NCBI RefSeq assembly: GCF_918741295.1
Contig: NZ_CAKKNB010000005.1
Span: forward strand, 216,036-280,035
Length of the DNA stretch: 64,000 bases
Direction: 5' to 3'
DNA from: Aquabacterium sp. CECT 9606
Lineage (GTDB): Bacteria > Pseudomonadota > Gammaproteobacteria > Burkholderiales > Burkholderiaceae_C
Below are positions 9,800-20,193 of the stretch, piece after piece. Made by a program: the position numbers and the translations under genes. How positions within the stretch are numbered: the stretch's first letter is position 1; each line of letters begins with the position of its first letter. Below the pieces are notes generated by a model. It had not been told where the DNA came from and did not search any database. It saw nothing but the letters and a program-made list of their open reading frames with translations.

Positions 9800-10225
9800 C
9801 TAACGGCTGGTTTTGGCCTTGGACTTCTGCTTGGGTGCCGGGGGGGCGGTCAGGTGGGCGCCAAAGCCGCCCATGCCCTGAACCTGGCCAATCAGCCGCT
9901 GGGCGATCTGGCCGCAAACCAGGTCGCAAAGCTGGTAAGTGCGGGGGTCTGCGATTTGGTAGTAGACGCTGGTGCCTCTGGACTCGCGGGACACCAGCCC
10001 CAATTTCGCCAGCAAGGCCAGGTGTTTGGACACATTGGCCTGGCTGCAGCCCAGCAGCGAGGTGAGTTCACCCACGTTCAACGGGCCATCGCGCAAGGCG
10101 TTGAGCAATTTCAGGCGCAAGGGCTCCGACAGGGCGCGGAAGTAGTCCGCGACATGCTCCAGCGCTTGATCGTCCAAGGCTTCCATTTTTGTTCCAACCC
10201 GTTCCGTGCAACTGGTGGAAATCAT
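9800..10225 (-). CDS. ArsR/SmtB family transcriptional repressor
   Basis: 141-residue winged-helix repressor: core FRALSEPLRLKLLNALRDGP, recognition region LLGCSQANVSKHLALL, wing SRGTSVYYQI. Cysteines lie at about 60, 100 and 104 (CDLVC). This is not the SqrR/BigR pair spacing and could be a metal or thiol-reactive site. The start at 10225 has AAGGA 7 bases upstream; a second ATG lies at 10186. The C-terminus is Lys/Pro-rich. It is divergent from the RND-sulfide operon and probably represses it through the palindrome between the two genes. The inducer is unknown. Confidence 0.88.
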   Translation of the reverse strand: MISTSCTERVGTKMEALDDQALEHVADYFRALSEPLRLKLLNALRDGPLNVGELTSLLGCSQANVSKHLALLAKLGLVSRESRGTSVYYQIADPRTYQLCDLVCGQIAQRLIGQVQGMGGFGAHLTAPPAPKQKSKAKTSR

Positions 10226-10247
10226 AATCTCATCCTTGGTTGCGTTA

Positions 10248-10263
10248 ATAGCTACATAGCTAT
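10248..10263. promoter_or_regulatory. candidate ArsR operator
   Basis: ATAGCT-ACAT-AGCTAT is a perfect 6+6 palindrome in the 78-base gap between the divergent arsR-type gene and the RND operon. AT-rich palindromes of this kind are typical ArsR-family operators. A partly repeated TGATCAAATGATCAA follows at 10268-10282 and could be a second half-site. Confidence 0.55.
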
Positions 10264-10303
10264 ATTATGATCAAATGATCAAGCAGGCAAGGAGCACGCA
10301 GTC

Positions 10304-11404
10304 ATGAAGGCATCCCAAAACCGAACGCTCTCGCCAAGGGCCAGATTGGCCTGTCTGGCGGGGGGGCTGATGTGCGCCATGGGGGTGTCAACCTGGGCGG
10401 CTGCTCCCGGACCAGGGCTTGCGCTGAAAACGGTCACCGTGCAATCGGTGGTGGGACAGGGCGCTTATTCGGCCGAGGCCACGGTAGAAGCCGTGCGGGA
10501 CACCCGGCTGTCCAGCCAGGTTGCCGGCCGCATCGTTGAACTGCCGGTCAAGGCGGGCGACCACGTCCAGGCGGGTCAGGTGTTGGTGCGCCTGGATCAG
10601 AGCGTTGCTGCTCAGCAGGTCAAGGGTAGCCAGGCCCAACTTGCTCAGGCTCAAGCCATGCTGGTGGCGGCCAAGGGCGACTACGAACGTGCGCAGCATC
10701 TCTACAAGAAGGAATACCTCAGCAAAGCCGCCCTGGACCACGCCGAGGCCCAATACAAGGCGGTTGAGGCGCAGGCCCGGGCCTTGAGTGCCCAGGCATC
10801 GGGCGCCTCGGTACAAGCGGCCTATTACACGGTTCGCGCACCCTATGCGGGATGGGTATCTCAGGTCAACGTGAGCGTGGGCGACATGGCCTCACCAGGT
10901 GTGCCCTTGCTGGCCCTGTTCGATCCGGCGGCCTTGCGGCTGACGGTGCAGGTGCCCGAATCGGTGGCTTCGCGGCTCGATGTGCTCAAGCCCGCCAGGA
11001 TCGACCTGCCCAACGAGGCGGGTGGCGCGCGTCAGCAGGCGGGTGTGCGCACGACGGTGTTGCCGGCGCTGGACGCGGGCACCCACAGCGCCACCGTCAG
11101 AGTTGACATGGCAGCGCAATCGCTTCAGGTCGTGCCTGGTCAGTTCGCGAGGGTGAGTTTGCCGCTCAGGACCTCGGCTGAAGGTGGTGCAGGCGCGGGC
11201 AAGCTGATGGTGCCGAGCGCGTCCGTGGTGGAGCGAGGCGAATTGACCGGGGTCTACATCGTGACGGACAAGGGCGAGGCCCGGCTGCGCCAGGTCCGCA
11301 TGGGCCGCTCGTCAGGCGGGCAAACCGAAGTGCTCTCGGGCTTGCAGGCGGGCGAGAAGGTGGCTGTCGATCCAGTGGCCGCGGCGCAGGCCGCTTCCCG
11401 CTGA
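10304..11404 (+). CDS. RND efflux periplasmic adaptor (membrane fusion protein)
   Basis: 366-residue HlyD/AcrA-family adaptor joining the RND pump to an outer-membrane channel. An N-terminal signal region (ends near STWAAA) precedes a biotinyl-lipoyl half (SSQVAGRIVELPVKAGDHVQ), a helical hairpin (about residues 105-170), the second lipoyl half (YYTVRAPYAGWVSQVNVSVG) and beta-barrel/membrane-proximal domains. It is the first gene of the run divergent from arsR; the RND gene begins 25 bases downstream. Confidence 0.93.
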   Translation: MKASQNRTLSPRARLACLAGGLMCAMGVSTWAAAPGPGLALKTVTVQSVVGQGAYSAEATVEAVRDTRLSSQVAGRIVELPVKAGDHVQAGQVLVRLDQSVAAQQVKGSQAQLAQAQAMLVAAKGDYERAQHLYKKEYLSKAALDHAEAQYKAVEAQARALSAQASGASVQAAYYTVRAPYAGWVSQVNVSVGDMASPGVPLLALFDPAALRLTVQVPESVASRLDVLKPARIDLPNEAGGARQQAGVRTTVLPALDAGTHSATVRVDMAAQSLQVVPGQFARVSLPLRTSAEGGAGAGKLMVPSASVVERGELTGVYIVTDKGEARLRQVRMGRSSGGQTEVLSGLQAGEKVAVDPVAAAQAASR

Positions 11405-11429
11405 GCTTGGCACTGAACGGGACATCGCC

Positions 11430-14400
11430 ATGACCCACCCGAATCCCGATCCCGTCAACGGCACGCCAGCGCGAATGGGCGTGTCGGGCCGCATCGCCGC
11501 TTTCTTCCTGACGGCGCGCATCACGCCCTTGCTGGCGTTGGTGGCCTTGCTGCTGGGGCTGTTTGCCGTGATGGTGACGCCGCGCGAAGAGGAGCCCCAG
11601 ATCGACGTCACGATGGCCAATGTCATCGTGCCGTTCCCAGGCGCGTCGCCCAAGCAAGTCGAGCAGTCGGTGGCTGGGCCTGCGGAGCAGGTGTTCTCCC
11701 GGATGCCAGGGGTGGAGCATGTGGTCTCGGTGTCGCGTCCCGGTGTGGCCATGCTCACCGTGCAGTTCAAGGTCGGTGTGCCCCGCACCGAGGCCATTGT
11801 TCGTCTGCATGACACGGTCGCCGCACACCGTAATTGGCTGCCGCCGCAGTTGGGGGTGGGCGAGCCTATCATTCGCCCCAAGGGCATTGACGATGTGCCC
11901 ATCGTCTCCTTGACCCTGCACGGCAAGACGGCGTCAGGCGGCAACACGCCGACTGCCTATGACCTGGAGCGCGTGGCCCATGCCATGGAGGCTGAACTCA
12001 AGCGCGTGCCCGGCACCCGTGACGTGAGCACAGTGGGCGGCCCAGGGCGCGCGATCCATGTCGAACTGGACGCCGGGCGCATGCGGTCTTCAGGCGTCAC
12101 GGTGGCGGACCTTCGGGGCGTGCTGCAGTCAGCGAATCTGGGCTTGCCCTTGGGCGAGACGATCGCCGAAAACCAGTCCGTCGCGATCGAATCGGGCTCA
12201 TTTCTGTCCAACGCCGACGAGGTGGCGAGCCTCGTGGTCGCTGCGCGCAGTGGCCGCCCTGTCTACCTGCGAGATGTGGCGCGCGTGAGCGATGGGGCCT
12301 TGCCGCCTGCCCGGCATGTGTGGTTTGGCCAGCGTAGCGAGAGGGGGACACCGCTGGAGGCCGACGCAGTCACGATGGCCATCACCAAGAAATCAGGCGA
12401 AAACGCCGTGGACGTGGCGCAAGCCGTGATCGCGCGTGTGGCCGAGTTGCGCAATACTGTGGTGCCGGCCGAGGTGGAGGTCAGCGTCAGCCGCAACTAC
12501 GGCGAAACGGCCAACGACAAGGCCAAGAAGCTCATCCAGAAGCTGCTGTTCGCAACGGCCTCGGTGGTCGCGCTGGTGTTCATCGCGCTGGGCCGACGCG
12601 AGGCGGCCATCGTGGGCATCGCGGTGGCGTTGACGCTCACGGCCACCTTGTTCGCATCCTGGGCATGGGGGTTCACGCTCAACCGGGTGTCCTTGTTTGC
12701 GCTGATCTTCTCCATTGGCATCCTGGTCGATGATGCCATCGTGGTGGTGGAGAACATCCATCGCCACATGCTGCTCAAGCCGGGGCGGCCCTTGCAGGAG
12801 GTCATCCCCGCCGCTGTCGATGAAGTGGGCGGGCCCACCATCCTGGCCACCTTGACGGTGATCGCGGCCTTGTTGCCCATGGCCTTTGTGAGTGGATTGA
12901 TGGGCCCTTACATGAGCCCCATCCCGATCAACGCCTCCATGGGCATGCTGATCTCCCTGGCCATCGCCTTCATCCTGACACCATGGTTGTCAAACCGTTG
13001 GCTGAAGGTCAGTCCTGGTGCATCGCATGAAGGTCATGGATCGGGTGGTTTGACCGGCAAGTTGCTACCGTTTTTCACCAAGCTGTTCATACCATTTCTG
13101 GACCGGCAAAGGGGACATGCCAACCGCATCAAGCTGTGGGTGGGCATCCTGGGCCTGATTGCTTTGTCGATTTCGCTGCCCGTGGGGCAACTGGTGGTGT
13201 TGAAGATGCTGCCCTTCGACAACAAATCGGAGTTCCAGGTTGTTCTCGACATGCCAGCGGGCACGCCTTTGGAGCGCACCGCCAGCGTGTTGCAGGCCAT
13301 GTCGACCGAGTTGGCCAAGGTGCCCGAGGTGAGTGACTGGCAGGCCTATGCCGGCACCGCAGCTCCGATCAACTTCAACGGCTTGGTGCGCCAGTACGAC
13401 CTGCGTGCTGGTGGCGAAGTAGGTGACATCCAGGTCAACTTGGTGGACAAGCACCATCGCAGCGAGCAAAGCCATGCCATCGCCATGCGGGTGAGGCCAG
13501 CATTGCACAAGATCGCCATGGCCAATGGTGGCCGTGTCAAGGTGGTGGAGGTTCCGCCTGGACCGCCAGTGATGTCGCCCATCGTGGCCGAGATCTATGG
13601 CCCCAGCGACGCCGCTCGCCTGGCCGCTGCGCGCGCCGTGCGTGGCGTGTTCGACAAGACGCCGGGCATCGTCGATGTGGATTCGTCCGACATCGCCACG
13701 GCACCTAAGCAACTGTTGGTGGTGGACCGCGAGAAGGCCGCCATGCTGGGCGTGCCGCAGTCGGCCATCGTCACCACCTTGCGTGCAGGCCTGGCCGGTG
13801 AGGATGTGAGCTATCTGCACAACCAGGCCAAGTACCCTGTTCCCTTGCACCTGAGCCTGCCTGTGAGTACACAAGGCGATACCAGCGAGATGCTGAAGCT
13901 GGCCGTGCGCTCGAACAGCGGGGCGCTGGTGCCGATTGCCGAACTCGTGCATACCGTGCAGACCATGCAAGACCAGCCCATCTGGCACAAGGACCTGCTG
14001 CCCGTGAACATGGTGATGGCTGACATGGCTGGCGTGCCTGATGCGAAGACCGGTGAGGTAGAGGGGCTGGACAGCCCGCTCTACGGCCTGGCTGGCACGC
14101 GCGGCGACATCGCCAAGCTGGATGTGGCCGGCGGGCGCATCCAAGAGTTCTTCACCACCCAGCCTACCGACCCTTACCGGGCAGTGTCCTTGAAGTGGGA
14201 TGGTGAATCGCAGATCACCTACGAAACTTTCCGTGACATGGGCGCGGCCTATGGCGTGGGCCTCATCCTGATCTACCTGCTGGTGGTGGCTCAGTTCGGC
14301 TCCTACCGCACGCCGTTGGTCATCATGGCGCCCATTCCTTTGACCATCATCGGCGTCATGCCTGGCCACGCCTTGCTGGGCGCCCAGTTCACGGCCACCT

Positions 14401-14714
14401 CGATGATCGGCATGATCGCGCTGGCCGGGATCATCGTGCGCAACTCCATCTTGCTGGTCGACTTCATCGAATTGCAGGTGCGCGATGGCGTGGCCTTTGG
14501 CGAGGCGGTGATCCGCTCGGCGGCCACCCGTGCGCAGCCCATCGCGCTGACGGCCTTGGCGGCCATGGCGGGTGCCTTCTTCATCCTGGACGACCCCATC
14601 TTCAACGGTCTGGCCATCTCGCTGATCTTCGGCATCCTGGTGTCCACCGTGCTGACCCTGGTGGTCATCCCCTTGCTGTACTTCCGCACTTACCGGCATC
14701 GCCACGGTGCTTGA
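11430..14714 (+). CDS. RND-type efflux transporter
   Basis: 1094-residue inner-membrane proton-driven pump of the AcrB/HAE1-like superfamily. The N-terminal helix is followed by a porter domain (DVTMANVIVPFPGASPKQVE), a block of membrane helices with the family segment FSIGILVDDAIVVVENIHRH, a second porter domain, and C-terminal helices (IGMIALAGIIVRNSILLVDFIE). Linkage to thioredoxin and SQR suggests that it handles a sulfur-linked or thiol-reactive compound; that is inference. Confidence 0.95.
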   Translation: MTHPNPDPVNGTPARMGVSGRIAAFFLTARITPLLALVALLLGLFAVMVTPREEEPQIDVTMANVIVPFPGASPKQVEQSVAGPAEQVFSRMPGVEHVVSVSRPGVAMLTVQFKVGVPRTEAIVRLHDTVAAHRNWLPPQLGVGEPIIRPKGIDDVPIVSLTLHGKTASGGNTPTAYDLERVAHAMEAELKRVPGTRDVSTVGGPGRAIHVELDAGRMRSSGVTVADLRGVLQSANLGLPLGETIAENQSVAIESGSFLSNADEVASLVVAARSGRPVYLRDVARVSDGALPPARHVWFGQRSERGTPLEADAVTMAITKKSGENAVDVAQAVIARVAELRNTVVPAEVEVSVSRNYGETANDKAKKLIQKLLFATASVVALVFIALGRREAAIVGIAVALTLTATLFASWAWGFTLNRVSLFALIFSIGILVDDAIVVVENIHRHMLLKPGRPLQEVIPAAVDEVGGPTILATLTVIAALLPMAFVSGLMGPYMSPIPINASMGMLISLAIAFILTPWLSNRWLKVSPGASHEGHGSGGLTGKLLPFFTKLFIPFLDRQRGHANRIKLWVGILGLIALSISLPVGQLVVLKMLPFDNKSEFQVVLDMPAGTPLERTASVLQAMSTELAKVPEVSDWQAYAGTAAPINFNGLVRQYDLRAGGEVGDIQVNLVDKHHRSEQSHAIAMRVRPALHKIAMANGGRVKVVEVPPGPPVMSPIVAEIYGPSDAARLAAARAVRGVFDKTPGIVDVDSSDIATAPKQLLVVDREKAAMLGVPQSAIVTTLRAGLAGEDVSYLHNQAKYPVPLHLSLPVSTQGDTSEMLKLAVRSNSGALVPIAELVHTVQTMQDQPIWHKDLLPVNMVMADMAGVPDAKTGEVEGLDSPLYGLAGTRGDIAKLDVAGGRIQEFFTTQPTDPYRAVSLKWDGESQITYETFRDMGAAYGVGLILIYLLVVAQFGSYRTPLVIMAPIPLTIIGVMPGHALLGAQFTATSMIGMIALAGIIVRNSILLVDFIELQVRDGVAFGEAVIRSAATRAQPIALTALAAMAGAFFILDDPIFNGLAISLIFGILVSTVLTLVVIPLLYFRTYRHRHGA

Positions 14715-14744
14715 GTCCTGCTTTCTTGTTCGAAAGGAAACACC

Positions 14745-14954
14745 ATGACCTCCTGGCAACTGACCCGTGTCATCGCTGGCACCTTCGTGCTCCTCTCTTT
14801 GGCTTTGGGTGCGCAGGGCAGCCCCCTGTTCCAGAGTCCGATGTGGCTGTGGTTCACCGCCTTCGTCGGCCTGAACCTGCTGCAAAGCGGCTTCACCCGC
14901 TGGTGCCTGATGGAGCGCATCCTGCGCAAACTGGGTGTGCCCGCGGCCAATTGA
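14745..14954 (+). CDS. DUF2892 small membrane protein
   Basis: 69 residues with two hydrophobic helices (RVIAGTFVLLSLALGA and MWLWFTAFVGLNLLQSGFT) and the CLMERILRKLG end characteristic of DUF2892. This domain is fused to rhodanese in YgaP and is often found as a single protein near sulfide and rhodanese genes. It lies between the RND pump and thioredoxin on the same strand, which supports a sulfide-linked role for the operon. No molecular function has been established for the stand-alone form. Confidence 0.85.
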   Translation: MTSWQLTRVIAGTFVLLSLALGAQGSPLFQSPMWLWFTAFVGLNLLQSGFTRWCLMERILRKLGVPAAN

Positions 14955-14973
14955 TCACAACGAGGGACTCAAC

Positions 14974-15414
14974 ATGCACATCGTCTGCCCTCAATGTGGC
15001 GCCACCAACCGTGTACCGCGGGACCGCATGAGCGAACACCCTGTTTGTGGTCGTTGTGGCGCCGAGGTGGCCCCCACATCGCCAGTGGCTCTGCGTGACG
15101 ACACCCTGCCTGCCTATCTGGCCAAGACCGAAGCCCCCGTGCTTGTGGACTTCTGGGCCGATTGGTGCGGGCCTTGCAAAGCGTTCGCCCCGCATTTTGC
15201 CCAGGCTGCGGCGCAGCGTCCCGGGGTCCGCTTTGTCAAGGTGGACAGCGATGCGTGCCCCCAGGCCTCCATGAGACACCGCGTGCGCAGCATCCCCACC
15301 ATCGCGCTGTTTTCCGGGGGCGAAGAGATCGCTCGCGCATCGGGTGCCATGTCGGCGACGCAATTGCTGCAGTGGGTGGACACGCAACTGGCTTCGGCCA
15401 AGAAGGGAGTCTGA
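14974..15414 (+). CDS. trxC: thioredoxin with N-terminal zinc ribbon (Trx2/TrxC type)
   Basis: 146-residue cytoplasmic thiol-disulfide reductant. An N-terminal zinc ribbon has two CxxC pairs (CPQCGATN and CGRCG), followed by a thioredoxin fold with active site WCGPCKAF and the cis-proline loop RSIPTIALF. This is the TrxC architecture. The ATG at 14974 has a GAGGG ribosome site; an upstream in-frame start would lack one. It may reduce persulfides formed during sulfide oxidation. Confidence 0.92.
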   Translation: MHIVCPQCGATNRVPRDRMSEHPVCGRCGAEVAPTSPVALRDDTLPAYLAKTEAPVLVDFWADWCGPCKAFAPHFAQAAAQRPGVRFVKVDSDACPQASMRHRVRSIPTIALFSGGEEIARASGAMSATQLLQWVDTQLASAKKGV

Positions 15415-15416
15415 CC

Positions 15417-18156
<2,740 letters not shown>

Positions 18157-18180
18157 GGGAGGCGGGGCACGCGGCCTTGC

Positions 18181-18564
18181 TCATTGTGGGAGCCTTGCAC
18201 ATGGATCTCTTCGGGGCATCATCGGCACCTTGACACCGCGCGCTTTGGCCCGGGCTGCCATTTCTTCATGGTGCTTTGCCATGTAGGCCTTGCATTCATC
18301 CTGGTTCTTCATCGACAGCATTTTCTCCCGATGTTGAGCGCGTTCTTCCGATGTCATCAATGACCAACCCGGCGTGTTGTCCGATCCCCAGCGCATCGCG
18401 CCACGCCCAGCACCGGGCCCCATGCCCGTGGCGCTTGCCGCAGGCCCCGAACCCGTGGGGCCTGCTCCCTGGCCCGATCCCATGCCTTGGCCGGGCTGGG
18501 CGTGGGCATATCCCGCAGCCAGAGCGATAGCAGACGCGAGCGTCATCAGTCGTACCCGTTTCAT
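18181..18564 (-). CDS. small exported Gly/Met-rich protein of unknown function
   Basis: 127 residues. A signal peptide (MKRVRLMTLASAIALAAGYA, then HAQ) is followed by a Gly/Pro/Ser low-complexity stretch (about residues 25-55) and a charged helical part (TSEERAQHREKMLSMKNQDE). A cysteine lies in DECKAYM and another near the C-terminus. The helical part resembles small periplasmic Spy/CpxP-like or metal-stress proteins, but I cannot assign a family. The frame is open further upstream; the start before the signal peptide is chosen. Two Crp/FNR-type boxes lie upstream. Confidence 0.75.
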   Translation of the reverse strand: MKRVRLMTLASAIALAAGYAHAQPGQGMGSGQGAGPTGSGPAASATGMGPGAGRGAMRWGSDNTPGWSLMTSEERAQHREKMLSMKNQDECKAYMAKHHEEMAARAKARGVKVPMMPRRDPCARLPQ

Positions 18565-18626
18565 TGTGAGCTCCTGATAAAGGATTGAGGAAGGCTCACG
18601 ATAGCTGCCTAGAACTGACGGCGGAT

Positions 18627-18640
18627 TTGCGCCAGCGCAA
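18627..18640 (-). promoter_or_regulatory. symmetric Crp/FNR-type box TTGCG-CCAG-CGCAA
   Basis: Perfectly symmetric half-sites of the TTGM-N6-KCAA class, upstream of the exported protein gene at 18181-18564. On the minus strand a TATCGT lies about where the -10 should be if the box is centred at -41.5. Confidence 0.5.
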
Positions 18641-18686
18641 GGAAAAGCTGCGAACAAATTCTCGATTGATTTTTTATGCATTTCAT

Positions 18687-18700
18687 TTGAGGGATGTCAA
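18687..18700. promoter_or_regulatory. Crp/FNR-type box TTGAG-GGAT-GTCAA
   Basis: TTGA-N6-TCAA match lying between the leftward exported protein gene and the rightward CydP-like ORF; it could serve either. Leftward, a GAGAAT fits the -10 position of a class II promoter. Confidence 0.45.
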
Positions 18701-18742
18701 TCGGCGCATGCATCTTGGTCTGAAGCATGTGAATACTGAACC

Positions 18743-18991
18743 ATGACTCAAGGTGAACGACGCCTTTTGCGCCATCTCGTCATCGCCGTGCTGATCAATC
18801 TGCTGGTGCTAGCGGGCCTGTGGTGGGCTTTCGTTCGCGATGTTTGTGCCTTTCGTGACCATGTCCACGGGGTTCATTCGCGGGTTGGGTTTTGTCCCGC
18901 GCTACTGGCTGTGGCGGGTGCTTTTTTCTGGCTGGGCATGCGCGGCAGCCTTGCTGGCAGCGGCCGGGTTAATGTGGTTGCATTGAGGTGA
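18743..18991 (+). CDS. small membrane protein, N-terminus resembling CydP
   Basis: 82 residues. The first 33 (MTQGERRLLRHLVIAVLINL, then LVLAGLWWAFVRD) match the pattern of CydP, the putative small subunit of cytochrome bd oxidases: a charged start, one membrane helix, then WWxFVRD. The rest is unlike CydP and may be frameshifted relative to the neighbouring open frame at 18840-18986. No cydAB genes are in the window. A Crp/FNR-type box lies about 50 bases upstream, which would suit an oxidase accessory protein. Family assignment is from memory of the pattern. Confidence 0.5.
   Translation: MTQGERRLLRHLVIAVLINLLVLAGLWWAFVRDVCAFRDHVHGVHSRVGFCPALLAVAGAFFWLGMRGSLAGSGRVNVVALR
18840..18986 (+). 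CDS. alternative-frame small membrane ORF overlapping the CydP-like ORF
   Basis: 48 codons from ATG to TGA in another frame, encoding MFVPFVTMSTGFIRGLGFVP followed by a hydrophobic helix containing WACAAALLAAAGLMWLH. Its amphipathic-then-hydrophobic character looks more protein-like than the overlapping frame. The two ORFs may therefore be halves of one frameshifted gene, or a separate small protein. Weakly supported. Confidence 0.3.
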   Translation: MFVPFVTMSTGFIRGLGFVPRYWLWRVLFSGWACAAALLAAAGLMWLH

Positions 18992-19027
18992 GCAACTTGC
19001 AGGGGCAATCAGGCATTGTGGCCAATG

Positions 19028-19405
19028 CTACGAGCCCAAATTTGATTTTCTTTGGCCGACTTGGCCACCGCAAGCCTGGAAAAACGCGCTGGCCCGACCG
19101 CCTGATCTGCAAAATGCCACCACGGGATGGGGGAGGTCTGCGCAAGCCTGGCGATACGCCTCTACCTGAGTGGGGGTCAGCATCGGACTGGGAACGGGCA
19201 CGTGCACATAGCGCAGGCCATGCGCCTTTGCCGCTGCCTCGATGTCAGCGCTTCGGGGTTGCTCAGGTCCGCCTTCGCCGTCCGGGCGGTTATTGATGAT
19301 GCTCTTGTAGCCCTGTCTGGCAAACACGGCCACGTCTGCGACCGAAATTTGACCGCACACGGTGAACTCGGGGCACAAGGCGGTGGTGGGGACGCTCAAA
19401 GTCAT
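19028..19405 (-). CDS. DUF442 / Blh-type phosphatase-like sulfurtransferase domain protein
   Basis: 125-residue protein with a dual-specificity-phosphatase-like fold (TIGR01244/DUF442): VCGQISVADVAVFARQGYKS, then INNRPDGEGGPEQP, then the active-site loop VVAFCRSGGRA with Cys99. The same domain is the N-terminal part of Blh, the persulfide-linked protein controlled by BigR. The start codon overlaps the upstream repressor's stop (ATGA), so the two are cotranscribed. A role in sulfide/persulfide handling is inferred from this pairing. Confidence 0.88.
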   Translation of the reverse strand: MTLSVPTTALCPEFTVCGQISVADVAVFARQGYKSIINNRPDGEGGPEQPRSADIEAAAKAHGLRYVHVPVPSPMLTPTQVEAYRQACADLPHPVVAFCRSGGRASAFFQACGGQVGQRKSNLGS

Positions 19406-19800
19406 GGTTTGCTCCTTGCTTTGCGTTGAGGGGCAATGTTGGTTGGCGGCGATGGCTGAGCAAGCTTCGCGCCACACAGGCGGCTGTGCAGAACGTGCAT
19501 CACGGCTTCTGCGTCTTCACTGATCAGCCTGTAATAGATGTGCTTGCCCTGACGCCGGGTGTCGACCAGGCCTTCGGTGCGCAGCACCGTCAATTGTTGC
19601 GACAAGGTGGGTTGGCGGATGCCCAGGTCCTCTTCCATTTCGCCGACGCAGAACTCTCCCTGTGCGAGACGGCACAGAAGCACGAGCCGGTCGGCGTTGG
19701 CCAGCACCTTGAGCAGTGAGCACGCCTTTTCTGCTGCCACCTGCAGGGCCCCCCGATGCTGACGACGCTGTGGCAGTGCAACGGACACAAAAACATTCAC
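19402..19800 (-). CDS. ArsR-family sulfide/persulfide sensor, BigR/SqrR type
   Basis: About 132 residues from a GTG start (other starts possible). Winged-helix core LLKVLANADRLVLLCRLAQG, recognition helix RQPTLSQQLTVL, wing RRQGKHIYYRL. Counting from the GTG, Cys43 (LLCRL) and Cys109 (HSRLC) are 66 residues apart. The same spacing separates the tetrasulfide-forming cysteines of SqrR (C41/C107) and BigR (C42/C108). It forms an overlapping pair with the DUF442 gene and probably represses it, and perhaps also the sqr operon, until persulfide accumulates. Confidence 0.82.
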   Translation of the reverse strand: MNVFVSVALPQRRQHRGALQVAAEKACSLLKVLANADRLVLLCRLAQGEFCVGEMEEDLGIRQPTLSQQLTVLRTEGLVDTRRQGKHIYYRLISEDAEAVMHVLHSRLCGAKLAQPSPPTNIAPQRKARSKP

Positions 19801-20193
19801 ATCGGTGACGGAGTGACGGAGGCGGCTTTCGTGGCGCTGCGCCAGCCAGGGATGCGACCCTTGGGATGCCCAAGCTGTCCGCGCCGGGCACTTGCTTCCG
19901 GCCGAAGCCAATGGCACGTTATCCCAAGCTTCCTATCAATGCACTCTGAGGCAACACGGCATATCCGATGCTCGCAAACCTCTTGCGAAGCAACCCATGA
20001 AGAGGCCCTTGCACCCCGTCGACGCATTGCACGGCACCGAGCTCCTCACATTGAAGAGGATTTTGCGTGTTGCGAATGTGCTTGACCCAGGTCAATGCCG
20101 CATTTCAGAGATGCGCATATTTTGCTTTTTCTCTGCCCGCATGGAACGTTGCCGAGTCGATGTGCGCGTGGCCTGGGCAGATAGGGGAAATTC
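19801..20193. other. intergenic region between bigR-like gene and desaturase
   Basis: No supported gene. It contains a perfect hairpin CTTGGG-ATG-CCCAAG (19860-19874), which could be an operator or a weak terminator. The arm pair CGCAA...TTGCG lies near 19975-19990. The FNR-like box at 20082 is listed separately. Confidence 0.4.
20082..20123 (+). promoter_or_regulatory. FNR-type box and -10 for the fatty acid desaturase
   Basis: TTGAC-CCAG-GTCAA (20082-20095) matches TTGA-N6-TCAA. CATATT/TATTTT at 20116-20123 is at the distance expected for a class II promoter with its start near 20130. Confidence 0.6.

Noticed and set aside
10268..10282. TGATCAAATGATCAA as an FNR box
   Set aside because: The half-site spacing does not fit TTGA-N6-TCAA, and it sits beside a better ArsR-type palindrome; kept only as a possible second half-site.
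13065..14885. 606-codon minus-strand frame over the RND pump
   Set aside because: Shadow of the RND transporter gene; composition is His/Gln-rich without domains.
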